Shown: one piece after another, positions 6,326-14,642 of the stretch
Layout of the letters: each line of letters begins with the position of its first letter
Numbering within the stretch: position 1 is the first letter of the stretch
Origin: Auxenochlorella pyrenoidosa
Lineage: Eukaryota > Chlorophyta > Trebouxiophyceae > Chlorellales > Chlorellaceae
Direction of reading: 5' to 3'
NCBI GenBank assembly: GCA_001430745.1
Contig: KQ482041.1
Coordinates: 1,399,566 to 1,414,207, forward strand
DNA: 14,642 nt
Position numbers and translations under genes: made by a program
The notes under the pieces: generated by a model
Seen by the model: the letters and a program-made list of their open reading frames with translations, nothing else
Told to the model about the DNA's origin: nothing
The model's database searches: none

Positions 6326-7843
6326 ATGCCCGGCCCTTCTGGCAGCAGCGAGGCCGCGCCGTCGAGCCATGCTGGGCGGAGCGACAGCGGCGAGCAGGAG
6401 GCGGCGCGCCTTGCCGCAGCTGGTGCTGACCTGGCAGCTGAGGGGCAGTGTGGCGCGGCAGCAGCCCTGTTCCAGCGGGCACTGGCCCTGGGGCCTCCGC
6501 CCACCGATGCTGCCGTGCTGCAAGAGATGCTGGCGCAGTGCCGCATGGCAGAGGGGGAGGATGAGGGGGCATACGAGGCCGCCGCGGCGGCGGTGCACCT
6601 GCGCCCGGGCTGGCCCGCCGCTCTGCTGACACTGGGGCGGGCCGCCAGGAATGCCGGGCGGCTGCGCGAGGCGGCGGCGGCGCTGGAGAGCTGCCTGCAG
6701 AGCGCAGCGGCAGAGCAGGCGGCGGGGAGGCAGGGTGCAGCACCCGGCTGCAGCGCGACAGGACCGACAACAGAACCGGCGCTGGCCGAGGGCGCCACAG
6801 CACCAGATTGCGGGGCACGAGCGGCAGCAGCAGCAGCAGCAGCGGCGGCAGGAGCAGCAGCGGCAGCGCGGGTGGAGGCAGGGAAAGACAGGGAAGGGCC
6901 TGATGAAGAGGGCTTGGATGATGAGGAGGCGGCGGCGGCGCGGCAGGAGCTAGCCGAGGTGCGCAGCCTGCTGCAGCTGCAGCTGGGGCACCAGCTGGGC
7001 CTGCCCGGCCTGCGGGTGCTGGAGCAGCACGGCGGCGCCACGGGCCCTGGCTCCGTCGTGTGGGAGGCGGGCGCCCTGCTGGCCTGGCTGCTGGTGCAGC
7101 AGGGCAGGGGCGGAGAAGCAGGCGGCGGCAGTGACCCCTGCACCTGCGAGCAGCCCGCCGGCGACGCCAGCCGGGGCGCAGCTTGCGGCCGAACGGCCGA
7201 ATGCGCGCAGCCCACCATGCAATGTAGGGTGCACGATGCTGGTCCCCGCGCCAGTGGTGGCAGAGGGCTGGGCGCCCCAGCACCGCTGGCGGGCAGCGTG
7301 GTGCGCGGCGCGCGCGTGCTTGAGCTGGGCTCTGGCGGCACAGGCCTGGTGGGCATAGCGGCTGCCTGCCTGGGCGCCCATGTGGTGGCCACTGACCTCC
7401 CCGAGGTGCTACCCCAGCTCCAGGCAGCCGCGGCGCTCAACGCCGGCATGATCGCCGCCGCCAGCGGCAGCCTGCGCTGTGCCGCGTGCGACTGGGCTGC
7501 CCCGCCCGCCGCGCTGCTGGCGCCACCTGGCGGCCCGTCTGACCAGTATGCCTGGCTGGTGGGCGCCGACCTTGTGTACAGCCTGCCGCAGGTGCAGCCG
7601 CTGGTGGACACTGTGGCGGCCGCTGCGGCTGCTGCAGCCGCTGCCGGCGCCCCGCCGCTGCGCCTGCTGATCGCGCACAAGCGGCGGCATGAGGAGGTGG
7701 ATGCCGCGCTGCTGGGGGGCCTGCGCGGTGCTGGGCTGGCGCTGCAGGCGGTGCTGCGGGACCCTGGCAGCCGCTGCACCGTGTACGCCAGCGAAGCAGC
7801 TGCAGAGGCGCTGCGGGCTGCCCAAAGCAGCGCTGCAGGGTAG
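6326..7843 (+). CDS. TPR-containing METTL21/FAM86-type protein methyltransferase
   Basis: Intronless, 505 residues, stop TAG. Residues about 20-135 form a TPR-like helical array (AARLAAAGADLAAEGQ..., CRMAEGEDEGAYEAAAAAV, LGRAARNAGRLREAAAALE). A poly-Ala linker and an acidic stretch follow. The C-terminal Rossmann domain belongs to the class I SAM-dependent protein-lysine methyltransferase group. GSVVWEAGALLAWLL precedes motif I; VLELGSGGTGL (331-341) is motif I; VVATDLPEVLP carries the acidic residue for the SAM ribose; GADLVY supplies the D-x-x-Y element typical of METTL21-like enzymes (415-418). Between the VWEAG helix and motif I sits an unusual insert of about 60 residues with five cysteines. 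The substrate cannot be predicted; family members methylate Lys on chaperones and elongation factors, and the TPR part suggests a protein partner. The start ATG was chosen because it follows the upstream stop, has G at -3, and precedes the TPR unit. Confidence 0.85.
   Translation: MPGPSGSSEAAPSSHAGRSDSGEQEAARLAAAGADLAAEGQCGAAAALFQRALALGPPPTDAAVLQEMLAQCRMAEGEDEGAYEAAAAAVHLRPGWPAALLTLGRAARNAGRLREAAAALESCLQSAAAEQAAGRQGAAPGCSATGPTTEPALAEGATAPDCGARAAAAAAAAAAGAAAAARVEAGKDREGPDEEGLDDEEAAAARQELAEVRSLLQLQLGHQLGLPGLRVLEQHGGATGPGSVVWEAGALLAWLLVQQGRGGEAGGGSDPCTCEQPAGDASRGAACGRTAECAQPTMQCRVHDAGPRASGGRGLGAPAPLAGSVVRGARVLELGSGGTGLVGIAAACLGAHVVATDLPEVLPQLQAAAALNAGMIAAASGSLRCAACDWAAPPAALLAPPGGPSDQYAWLVGADLVYSLPQVQPLVDTVAAAAAAAAAAGAPPLRLLIAHKRRHEEVDAALLGGLRGAGLALQAVLRDPGSRCTVYASEAAAEALRAAQSSAAG
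6820..6871 (+). repeat. GCA/GCG trinucleotide repeat coding polyalanine
   Basis: About 17 nearly consecutive Ala codons (GCA and GCG, with one Gly) in frame in the methyltransferase gene, forming a flexible linker between the TPR part and the catalytic part. Confidence 0.75.
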
Positions 7844-8359
7844 TGGTGCGTGTGCCGCTTGTCCACTACCTTCTTCCTCTTGCTCAATTTATCCAGCCAC
7901 TCCCCATGTCTGCGCCTGCTGTTCTACTGCTTGCTGTCCGCACACCTCTTGCACAGATCCCTAGGCCGGTAGTCGTTCCTGTGTGTGAAGCCTTGTCCGC
8001 GCAACACACTGCGGCAGGTGCGCTTACTGAGTGAGCGTAGCGCAACCAAAGAGAGTGCAGGATGAGGAGCAGGTGCAGAGCTGAGATGTGAAGCAGGGGA
8101 AAGCAGCAGCAAGACAAAGGTAGCAGCAGCAGCAGAAAGCGGACGGTGGGCTCGCACGCGACGTTGGTGCTTGTAGACAGCAGAAGCAGGGCGCTGCCTC
8201 AGCCCGGGGGCAGGCTGATGGAGGGGCATCGGCACCCTCTTGCATGCAGCGATGCTGACAGCGCCGGCGCTGCTGAAGGCCGGCAGGCTGCCTCGCAGCC
8301 TGTCTGGCCGTGCCGTGCACGCCGGGTCACGAGCGGGCATCGCAGGCGTTCTGGAGCGC
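7844..8359. other. Convergent 3' region between methyltransferase (+) and glutaredoxin (-)
   Basis: About 516 bp between facing stop codons, AT-richer than the exons, presumably two 3' UTRs. I found no TGTAA on either strand, so the polyadenylation signals must be variants. A short imperfect AGC/GCA repeat sits at about 8104-8140. No gene, RNA or other element is evident. Confidence 0.6.
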
Positions 8360-10019
8360 TCAGTCGTCGGCTGGCTTGCAGCTCTCGAGCGCCTTCTTGA
8401 GCTCGCCCTTCTGGTGCATCTCGTGCAAGATGTCGCTGTGCAGTGGGGATGGCGGGCGGGAGCCACGGGCCGGGCACATTAAGAACCAGCCAAACCCGAG
8501 CAGCAGCAAGCGAGGCCAGGGCCAGACACTGAATCTGCAGTTGCAGCACGGCTGCACCAGCCAGCCCTGACCCAACCGCTGATGGCGGCGCTCCACATGC
8601 GGCCGCCTGGACGCCCTCACGGCTTCCCAGAGCGCTGGGCTGCCCCCCTGTCGCCCCACCTGCCGCCGACAAACTCGCCCTTGATGAACACCTGTGGAAG
8701 GGGGAGTTGGGGGGGTGGGGGGGACCACGGTTGGATGAACACTGCTTTGAAGTGGGAAACGTTACAACTGCCAGGCACTCAGATCTTTTCATTTTTTGTG
8801 CTAACGAAACAGGGTACCTCTTGAGAATTGAAAAAGGGTGCTCAGCGGGAGGCCAGAGTTTTCCAGAAATGGGGGCCCAGCAAGTGGCAAAACAGCAGCC
8901 GGCAGCAGCAGTGGCGCTTCTGGATCTGCGCCTCGACTGCGAGGCAACGCTGGATGCAGCGCCATGCCTGGGAGTCCAACGTGGCAAGCTCAAACCCTCC
9001 CTGCTGGCTCCAGCATGGCCAACATGCCGTGCCACTCGCCTGTGGGATGGTGGGCCAGGCGGTGTAGCGCTTGATCCCCTCCCGCACCTCTGGGTCGGCC
9101 AGCACGTTGCGGGACCCGTACTCAACGCCTGCAAGGGGTGGGGGGGAGGGTGGGAGAAGTGCGATCAACCTGCTCGTAAAAAAGCTGTGCCAGCCGCATT
9201 TGGCAGCCCAGATAGGGGCCGTGAGACTTAAGCGCTTGAATGGGGGGGCAACTAAGGGCAATCCCTACGCAGGTGCGCCACCTGGCTCTAATTCAAGAGC
9301 TTTTCCTCCTTGTGCCACCTTGCGCTTACGGCAGCCGGTGCACACATGAAGCACGAGCCTGCCGTGTGTGCATGCACACGCACCGTACAGGTTCAGGATG
9401 GCACAGGCCATATTGCTGAAGCCGCACATCGGGGCCTGGGGCACTCCCTGCAGCGTCAGGACATCAGCGGCGGCAATTCACTGTACGGTACTAGCAGCGG
9501 CCCTGTGCGAAAATGAGCCAGCGTGCACCCAACCCTGCAGTGTTTAGAGTGCATGCATCCACAAGTTTCCCCATTAACCATAACATCACATCACACGTTC
9601 TACCTGCCAGGTGCTCCACGCACCTTCATGTAGATGAACACATCGTGGCTGCTGATGTCCTTCTCGATGGTCGCCTCCACATCACCCGCCGGCGCCGCCT
9701 TCACCTGGGGCTTGAAGTCGTCATGGCTGTCGGCGTCTGTGCTGAACAGCCGGGCTGCGCTGCATCCCCCTGCCGGAGCAAAGTGCAGGCCAGGAGTCCA
9801 GTTGCGGTAGCGCAAGCAGCAAGGGCACACTAGGTGCAGCACGCGGCGGGAGGTGGCACTGGCGGCCTGACTGCAGCGACAGCGGGAAGTGCAGCAGGAG
9901 GCCCGAGATGGGGGGGCCTGAGCCCCTGGGTACTTACCGACACGCTGCAATTCCGCCAACCCTCCAGAGCGCTGTGCAGCCGGCAGGAACTGCCGGGCAG
10001 AAGTCAGGAGGCGCTGCAT
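8360..10019 (-). CDS. GRXS15: Monothiol CGFS glutaredoxin, mitochondrial GRXS15/GLRX5 type
   Basis: Carries and transfers [2Fe-2S] clusters in mitochondrial iron-sulfur protein assembly, by family knowledge. Exons in transcription order: 10019-9938, 9769-9624, 9447-9384, 9128-9040, 8691-8660, 8435-8360; 162 residues, all phases close. The N-terminus MQRLLTSARQFLPAAQRSGG is basic, hydroxylated and acid-free, as in mitochondrial presequences; ARLFST may end it. The glutaredoxin fold follows: IEKDISSHDVFIYMKG with the GSH-binding Lys, PMCGFSNMACAIL with the active-site CGFS (Cys84), WPTIPQVFIKGEFVGGSDI with the cis-Pro TIP and the GSH-contacting GG-S-D, then a C-terminal helix. Single domain, so not the multidomain cytosolic or nuclear type. 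Exon 5 is only 32 nt, and the intron before it starts with GC instead of GT. The gene is head-to-head with GET4. Family assignment is secure; the orthology symbol rests on the single domain and the presequence. Confidence 0.95.
8692..9039 (-). other. GC-AG intron (intron 4 of the glutaredoxin gene)
   Basis: On the minus strand the exon ends ATC CCA CAG and the intron opens GCGAGT, closing with TTCCACAG before GTG TTC ATC. The joined protein reads TIPQVFIKGEF, exactly the conserved glutaredoxin spacing. No GT nearby gives the right phase. AG|GCGAGT fits the strong-consensus form expected of GC donors. Confidence 0.9.
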
Positions 10020-10252
10020 GGTGGTCTGAGCAGCACAATGGTCACAGAAACACAGATGCGAGCGATCTGAGACGGCCCAAGAGTATGTAAGCGCCTCGAA
10101 CAGTCGGGTTCCAAGCGCAGCAGGCTGCTGGGCCTATGCTGGAGGCAGCATTTCCCCCCAGTGCGTCTGCGATCGCCTGTCACAAGCTTGTCAAAACCGA
10201 TACAGCTGCAGAAAGGCCGTCTGGTAACGGGAGGCGACTGGGCTTGCTCACT
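10020..10252. promoter_or_regulatory. Bidirectional promoter between glutaredoxin (-) and GET4 (+)
   Basis: Only 233 bp separate the two divergent start codons, so both promoters and both 5' UTRs must share this space. It includes a GCGATCGC octamer (10169-10176) and a 10-bp palindrome ACAAGCTTGT (10182-10191). No clear TATA box is seen. Co-regulation of the pair is possible but not shown by sequence alone. Confidence 0.65.
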
Positions 10253-11917
10253 ATGGCGGCCGGGACTCAAAAAGTGAGCTCTCGTTCCGGCAAAAGAGTG
10301 TTTATCGTTGAAAGAGATGGCCCCGATCAGAGTAGCTGCCCAGCACGCACACAGACGCCTGTATGCTTTTGAAGCCTGTGCTCTGTGGGCTGTGCACGGC
10401 TTAGGGCTCAGTATGATGTTGTGTATGATTAAGGTATCTTTCAGGGCGATCGCAAGCCGACCCCGCTGCTCGCCATTGCAGTGCCGCTGCCGTCGGCTCT
10501 GCCGTGCTTACTTGCACCGTCTTCTGACCTGTTCCACCTCCCCCCCCCCCCCCTTCCTCTCGTTGCCGCAGGTTTTGCGCAAGCTGGAGGGGTCCTTGGC
10601 GGCAGGCCAGTTCTACGAAGCGCACGAGATGTTCAAGACGGTGTACTACCGGCACCGGGCGCGGGGGCAGGCAGAGCAGAGCTACGAGCTGGCAGCGGTG
10701 AGGCTTCTGGGCAGCATGCTGTGCTGGATTCACTAGCTGGGGCTGCTTCTGGTCACTCTGGCCTTATAGCAGCAGTCAGGCCCAGGCTGCTCATGCTCCT
10801 GCCCCTGTTGCCTGCCTGCTCCCTCCTGCCTGGCCAGGTATGGCCGGTGCAGAGCCCTCGTTCGTTGCCACGCGCACCCCCTCCTGTCCCTCCCGGCCCC
10901 TCGCGCAGGAGGGCGCGCGGCTGCAGCTGCAGAAGGGGCAGGTCAACTGCGGCGTCGAGCTGGCCCTGCTGCTGGTGGAGGCGTACCGTGCCGATGAGCT
11001 GGCGCCCAGCGAGGAGGCTGTGGAGCGCCTTCTCCAGCTTCTGGACGCCTTCCCCCGGGAGGGCCGGCCAGCAGGCGCAGACCCGCCGGTCGGCGAGTGC
11101 AGCCGAGTGGTGGCGGCGGCGGTCAAGTGGCTGCGCAGGTGGGCCGTGTGGGTGCCGGCACCGTGGGTGGGAGGCGCGGCTCTTGGCATGCGCCGGTGGT
11201 GACAAGGACTGGCAGGTCGTTGGGTAAATTAGAAGTGCGACAGGCAGGCCACAGCAGTGATCGCAGCCGAGCAAAAGCACCGGCTGCCCCCCGGAACTCA
11301 AGAGCTGGGTGTTCGGTGGGCTGCGCAGCCTCCACGCAAGGCCTCCGCCCCTGCCCTCCCGCTGCCGCAGCGCGGGTGACTGGGAGCACGAGGCGCGGCT
11401 GGAGGGCAGGCTGGCGGCATACGCCAGCGCGGCGCTTGGCTGGCAGGGCCTGGGGTGGGCGCTGCCGCACTATGCGCGCGCCGGCGATGCGGGCGCCATG
11501 GCGGCAGCGGTGGCCGCGGCAGCAGCACACGGGCGGCCTGAGGAGGAGGACCTGTTTGTGGCACGCGCCGCCCTGGCCATGGCGGCCAGCCGGCCCGCGC
11601 CGGGCGCGCCCGGCGGGCCGGCTGCACAGCTGGCGGCGGCACGGGAGCTGGTGGCGGGCTATGCTGCGGCGGCGGGCCATGCCCCGCCCGACACCCCGCT
11701 GCTCCACTTCCTCTCCTTCTACCTGGAGGCGCTGGCACGGCGTTCCAGTGCTCTGGCAGAGCTGCTAGAGGCCCGGTACAGGCCCAGCCTGGACCGCGAC
11801 CCGCAGCTGCAGCCGCTGCTGGCACGGTGCCGCGCCGCGCACCTGCCGACTGCTGCGGCGCCAGGGCTGGGCGGCCTGCTAGGAGACATGTTGGGGATGC
11901 TGGCGCAGCCCGCTTGA
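10253..11917 (+). CDS. GET4: GET4 homologue, tail-anchored protein insertion (GET/TRC40) pathway
   Basis: Cytosolic alpha-helical scaffold that, with GET5/UBL4A-type partners, bridges the tail-anchored protein capture complex to the GET3 ATPase for delivery to the ER. Exons 10253-10273, 10572-10697, 10909-11138 and 11371-11917; 307 residues, phases close (human GET4 is about 327). The first coding exon holds only seven codons (MAAGTQK) and is joined to VLRKLEGSLAAGQFYEAHEM, matching the conserved start of the family (L-E-x-S...G-x-x-Y/F-E-A-H-x-M). Then EGARLQLQKGQVNCGVELAL, VVAAAVKWLRR, DLFVAR, LLHFLSFYLEAL, and the diagnostic C-terminal YRPSLDRDP and GLGGLLGDMLGML. Ala/Gly-rich insertions replace the central linker. 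TGTAA lies 13 nt after the stop. The tiny first exon is the least certain part, supported by the ATG, the GTGAGC donor and the correct phase. Confidence 0.93.
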
Positions 11918-12300
11918 TTGCCCGTTCTACTGTAATCTCTTGCACTGAAATATTCAAACAGCAGTGCATGAGGGCAAGGCCGCATGCTTGAACCAGCTTG
12001 CCAGGCTGCCAGCCGCCACCGCCACGTGGCGCGTCTCTCCAATCCTCATCTTTGGGAGGAAGCCGCACCCCGACGTCTGTGCAGCCGCCCTCCTAGGTCG
12101 CCCGGCTTCCAGTTTGTCTCGGCTCCCAGCGCAGCGCGTCTCGCTGCTCCGAAAAGAACGCAAGGGGGCAGCCAGAAACAAGCAGCACAGGCGCGGGCTC
12201 CTTTGGTGCCTGCTGTCTCCAGCATCGGTTGCTGAATGCCAGGCGACGGCTGAGTGCTCCAGCAAGCGCACACCAGCACTCCCAAGCTCGGGCGCCAAAT
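11918..12300. promoter_or_regulatory. Intergenic region and promoter between GET4 and MRS2-11-like gene
   Basis: About 380 bp between two genes on the same strand; it should hold the GET4 3' UTR and the promoter and 5' UTR of the magnesium channel gene. Apart from the TGTAA, I see no repeat, RNA gene or recognisable regulatory motif. An upstream in-frame extension of the next gene (from about 12229) is open but has no ATG before 12301. Confidence 0.55.
11931..11935 (+). terminator. TGTAA polyadenylation signal for GET4
   Basis: Exact TGTAA 13 nt after the GET4 stop codon, at the start of AT-richer sequence. This would make the 3' UTR unusually short for a green alga; a later variant signal may be used instead. 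Confidence 0.5.
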
Positions 12301-14642
12301 ATGCAGCGGGCTTCCTGCCCCGCCGCTGCCGGCGCCCAGGGCATGCCCTTGCGATGGGGCACGGAGCGCAGTCCAGCACAACGCAGCCTACTGCACCGCC
12401 AGGGGGCGACGCCTCTCTGCCGCCGCCGCCGCCAGCGGGCTGGCGAGGACCTTGCCTGCCGCACCCTGGAGCCTGGCCGCCTGCTGCTGCACCCCGGCGG
12501 CAGCGGCAACTTTGGCGGCGGTGGCTACAGCAGCAGCTTTGGCAGCGGGGCCAGCCAGTCCTGCCTGCTGGCCTTCCAGCCCGGCAGCGGCGGCGGCGGC
12601 GGCGACCTGTCCCAAGCCGACGTCTCTGGGTTCCTGGGCAACGGCAGCGGGGGGCGGGGCCTGCCCAAGGAGACGTTCCAGCAGCTGCGGCAGGCCGCTG
12701 CTGTGCTGACCTCGCTAGACCTGGCGGACAACGCGGAGCACACGGTCGACTATGAGGACGGCTCTGCTGAGCTGGCAGAGGACATCCTGCTTGAGTCCTG
12801 CCCCTCTGCCAAGGAGGTGGGCAAGTCGGTGTTCGAGGTGAGGACAGGGGGTGGAGTTGGGGGGCGGTCGGGGGCAGGAAGCCCGCGGGAGAGGGAGGGC
12901 AGCAGCAGCTGCGTGCAACACTGGCGGGCCTCGAGGACCCGCTTGAGGTGCAGAGGCGAGCCTGCGCGGCGGACAGCAACGGACTGATGCTGCTGGCTGC
13001 GCAAGCGCTGCTAGCGGCGTTCCAGCCTGCAGCAGCAGGAAGGTGCTTGATTCCTGCTCATGCTTCTGCTGCCGTGCCGCTGCCAGCTGACACAGCTTGC
13101 CCCCGCTCTCTGCCCGGGTTGTGCACCCGCCTGCCGCAGACGCTGCGCATCGACCAGGCAGGCAAGACGCGGCGGGTGTACGTGCGGCGGCGAGACCTCA
13201 TCCGCGCCCACGGCCTGCAGCCGCGCGACCTGCGCCGCGTCGACCCCTCCCTCAGGTGCGGCGCCGCCGCGCGCGGGAGGGCGGGCGGGCATGCGGGAGC
13301 GCAGGCCGCGCCGCACTCGGCCTGCCCCGCGGGCTCCTTTTGCTCTTGCAACCCGTCCTGTTGCAAATGCCGCCAATCCAGCTTGGATTGCAACTCGCGG
13401 CTAGTGCCCGCCCGCCCAACCCCAAGCAACCCCCCCACCCCACCCCACCCCCTGCAGCCCCACCAAGGTGTCCCCCAGCGTGACGATCAAGGAGGAGTGC
13501 GTGCTGCTCAACATCGGGGGGGTGCGCGCTGTGGTCACCGAGGACAAGTGCCTGCTGTTCGAGCCCAACTCCCCCTCCTCCCGCAAGTTCCTGGAAATTG
13601 TGATGCCCAAGATCCAGGCGGCAGGTGGGGGCCGGCGCCGGGGTGGCGGGCTCACGTGGCTTGGGGTGGGGGCGAGCGAGGTAGGGGCCTCCGCCCTGTG
13701 TGCAGGCTGGGCGGTTGGGCAATGGCTCCCCCCCGGCCGTGAAAGCAGGCAGGCAGGTGTGCCATGTCAGACGGCCAGGCTGCAGCCAGGCCTAGCAAGG
13801 AGGCAGCGCAGAGGGCAGGCGGCATCGCACACCCAGCACCCAGCGTGTGCCATGGCGGCACCGTGAGGGGCTGGGAAGCTGTGTCGCCGCATGGCCGTTC
13901 CCTCAAGCCCTGCGCCCCTTGCTGCGTTGCTGGCCGCCCCCGCAGTTGCGGCAAACCAGCGGCGGGCAGCGATGAAGAGCCTGCGGGTGGCGGCGGCGGG
14001 GGGCGGCGGCGGCGCCGCCGCTGCCTCTGCCGCCTCTGCCTCGGACGACCTGCTGGGCGCCGTGGTGGGCGACTCGATGGAAGGCGACTACTACGGCAAC
14101 TCCTCCTTTGAGGACGAGCGCATCTTCCCCTTTGAACTGGAGATGCTGGAGGGCGCGCTGATGGTGGCAACAGGCAAGCCCCCTGCTGGGCATGTCCTGC
14201 TGCTATGCGGGACGGCCCGCTCCGTGGATGCGTGCGCGCGTTTGTTCACACTGCGCACACCGAGCTCTGTCCAGCCCTGCTGCGCTCGCATGGGCGCCGC
14301 GCCCTGCCGAGATGCTGGGCAGTCGGCACATGGCGTAAAAGGGTGGGGAGGGGGCCGGCACGCCACCTCGGCTTGCCGCATCCTGCGCCTCCATCCTGCC
14401 GGCACCCATGGTGCTTCAGCGACATTGTTGCAGCACGGCAGGCCCCAGGCGCCCACCCACGCTGCGCGCACACGCTGCCCCCCCCCCCGCAGGCAAGCTG
14501 GACGCCGAGCTGGTGGCGGCCACGCGCCGCGTCTCCTCCATGCTGCAGAAGCTGCCGCGCGAGATCACGCCCGTCAACCTGGAGGAGCTGCGCCGCGTGA
14601 AGCAGCTGCTGGTGGAGCTGGAATCCAAGGCGGAGAACATGC
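12301..14642 (+). CDS. MRS2-11: CorA/MRS2-family magnesium channel, MRS2-11 (MGT10) type, 3'-partial
   Basis: Mg2+ channel of the CorA-MRS2-ALR1 superfamily; the plant MRS2-11 branch resides in the chloroplast envelope. Exons 12301-12837, 13140-13255, 13458-13624, 13946-14173 and 14493 to the window end; 399 codons visible, phases close. The N-terminus from MQRASCPAAAG is Arg/Ser/Ala-rich for about 60 residues, fitting a chloroplast transit peptide. A Gly/Ser-rich linker and an acidic stretch follow. Exons 2-3 give YVRRRDLIRAHGLQPRDLRRVDPSL and then VLLNIGGVRAVV and KCLLFEPN, the typical MRS2 N-domain strands. Exons 4-5 give PFELEMLEGAL, LDAELVAATRRV, LPREITPVNLEELRRVKQLLVELESKA, matching MRS2-11 helix by helix with identical spacing across the junction. 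An Ala/Gly-rich insertion with a DDLLGAVVGDSMEGDYYG segment precedes PFELE. The transmembrane pair and the GMN signature lie beyond the window, so the pore itself is unseen. Confidence 0.92.
14174..14492 (+). other. GC-AG intron (intron 4 of the MRS2-11-like gene)
   Basis: The exon ends GTG GCA ACA G and the intron opens GCAAGC; it closes with a long C run and GCAG before GCAAGCTGG. The join gives EGALMVATGKLDAELVAATRRV, which has the same number of residues as plant MRS2-11 between the two conserved helices. A GT-AG alternative (donor after ATG 14163, acceptor at GCAAG) keeps the frame but deletes four residues from the helix. Exon end and intron end share GCAAG, so the 5' and 3' splice sites are flanked by a short direct repeat. 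Confidence 0.85.

Noticed and set aside
6022..7887. 621-codon minus-strand open frame
   Set aside because: Antisense shadow of the methyltransferase gene in 70% GC sequence; the product is Ser/Ala/Pro low complexity and no motif is seen.
10169..10453. Two GCGATCGC octamers (10169-10176, 10446-10453) resembling the cyanobacterial HIP1 element
   Set aside because: Only two copies in 14.6 kb of intron-bearing eukaryotic sequence; in GC-rich DNA this is compatible with chance.
1..14642. Defence system, mobile element or prophage content
   Set aside because: All recognisable genes are eukaryotic nuclear genes with spliceosomal introns; no transposase, integrase, terminal repeats or phage genes were seen.

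Overview
The window looks like nuclear DNA of a GC-rich green alga, most likely a chlorellacean trebouxiophyte. Four things point there. Genes are split into many short exons, with GTGAGC/GTGGGC/GTGCGT donors and C-rich ...GCAG acceptors. Coding sequence is very GC-rich and full of Ala, Gly, Arg and Gln runs. TGTAA, the usual green-algal polyadenylation signal, occurs after two stop codons. The genes are plant- or eukaryote-type: an MRS2-11-like Mg2+ channel, a GRXS15-like glutaredoxin, GET4 and a GH9 cellulase. Species assignment is inference. I see no CRISPR array, mobile element or RNA gene.

Layout, left to right. (1) 36-919 (+): last four exons of a glycoside hydrolase family 9 endoglucanase, 5' end outside the window. 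(2) 1200-4187 (-): six-exon J-domain protein with a long unrecognised C-terminal region, convergent with gene 1. (3) 4188-5350: divergent promoter region of lower GC, with a CRE-type palindrome next to an inverted CCAAT. (4) 5351-6294 (+): three-exon, 178-residue Gln-rich protein of unknown function. (5) 6326-7843 (+): intronless TPR plus METTL21-type methyltransferase, starting 31 nt after the stop of gene 4. (6) 8360-10019 (-): six-exon mitochondrial-type monothiol CGFS glutaredoxin. (7) 10253-11917 (+): four-exon GET4, head-to-head with gene 6 across 233 bp. (8) 12301-14642 (+): first five coding exons of an MRS2-11/MGT10-like magnesium channel, 3' end outside the window.

I built the exon models by hand from splice consensus, phase and family alignment; every model closes in phase. 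Of 22 inferred introns, 20 are GT-AG and two are GC-AG (one in the glutaredoxin, one in MRS2).

Most of the genes are housekeeping genes with no shared pathway. The strongest unusual signal is the gene 4/gene 5 pair. The spliced first reading frame has no ATG in any frame between its own weak-context start and the start of the methyltransferase. The gap is too short for separate transcription signals. This is the layout expected of a dicistronic green-algal mRNA in which the second protein is reached by leaky scanning.
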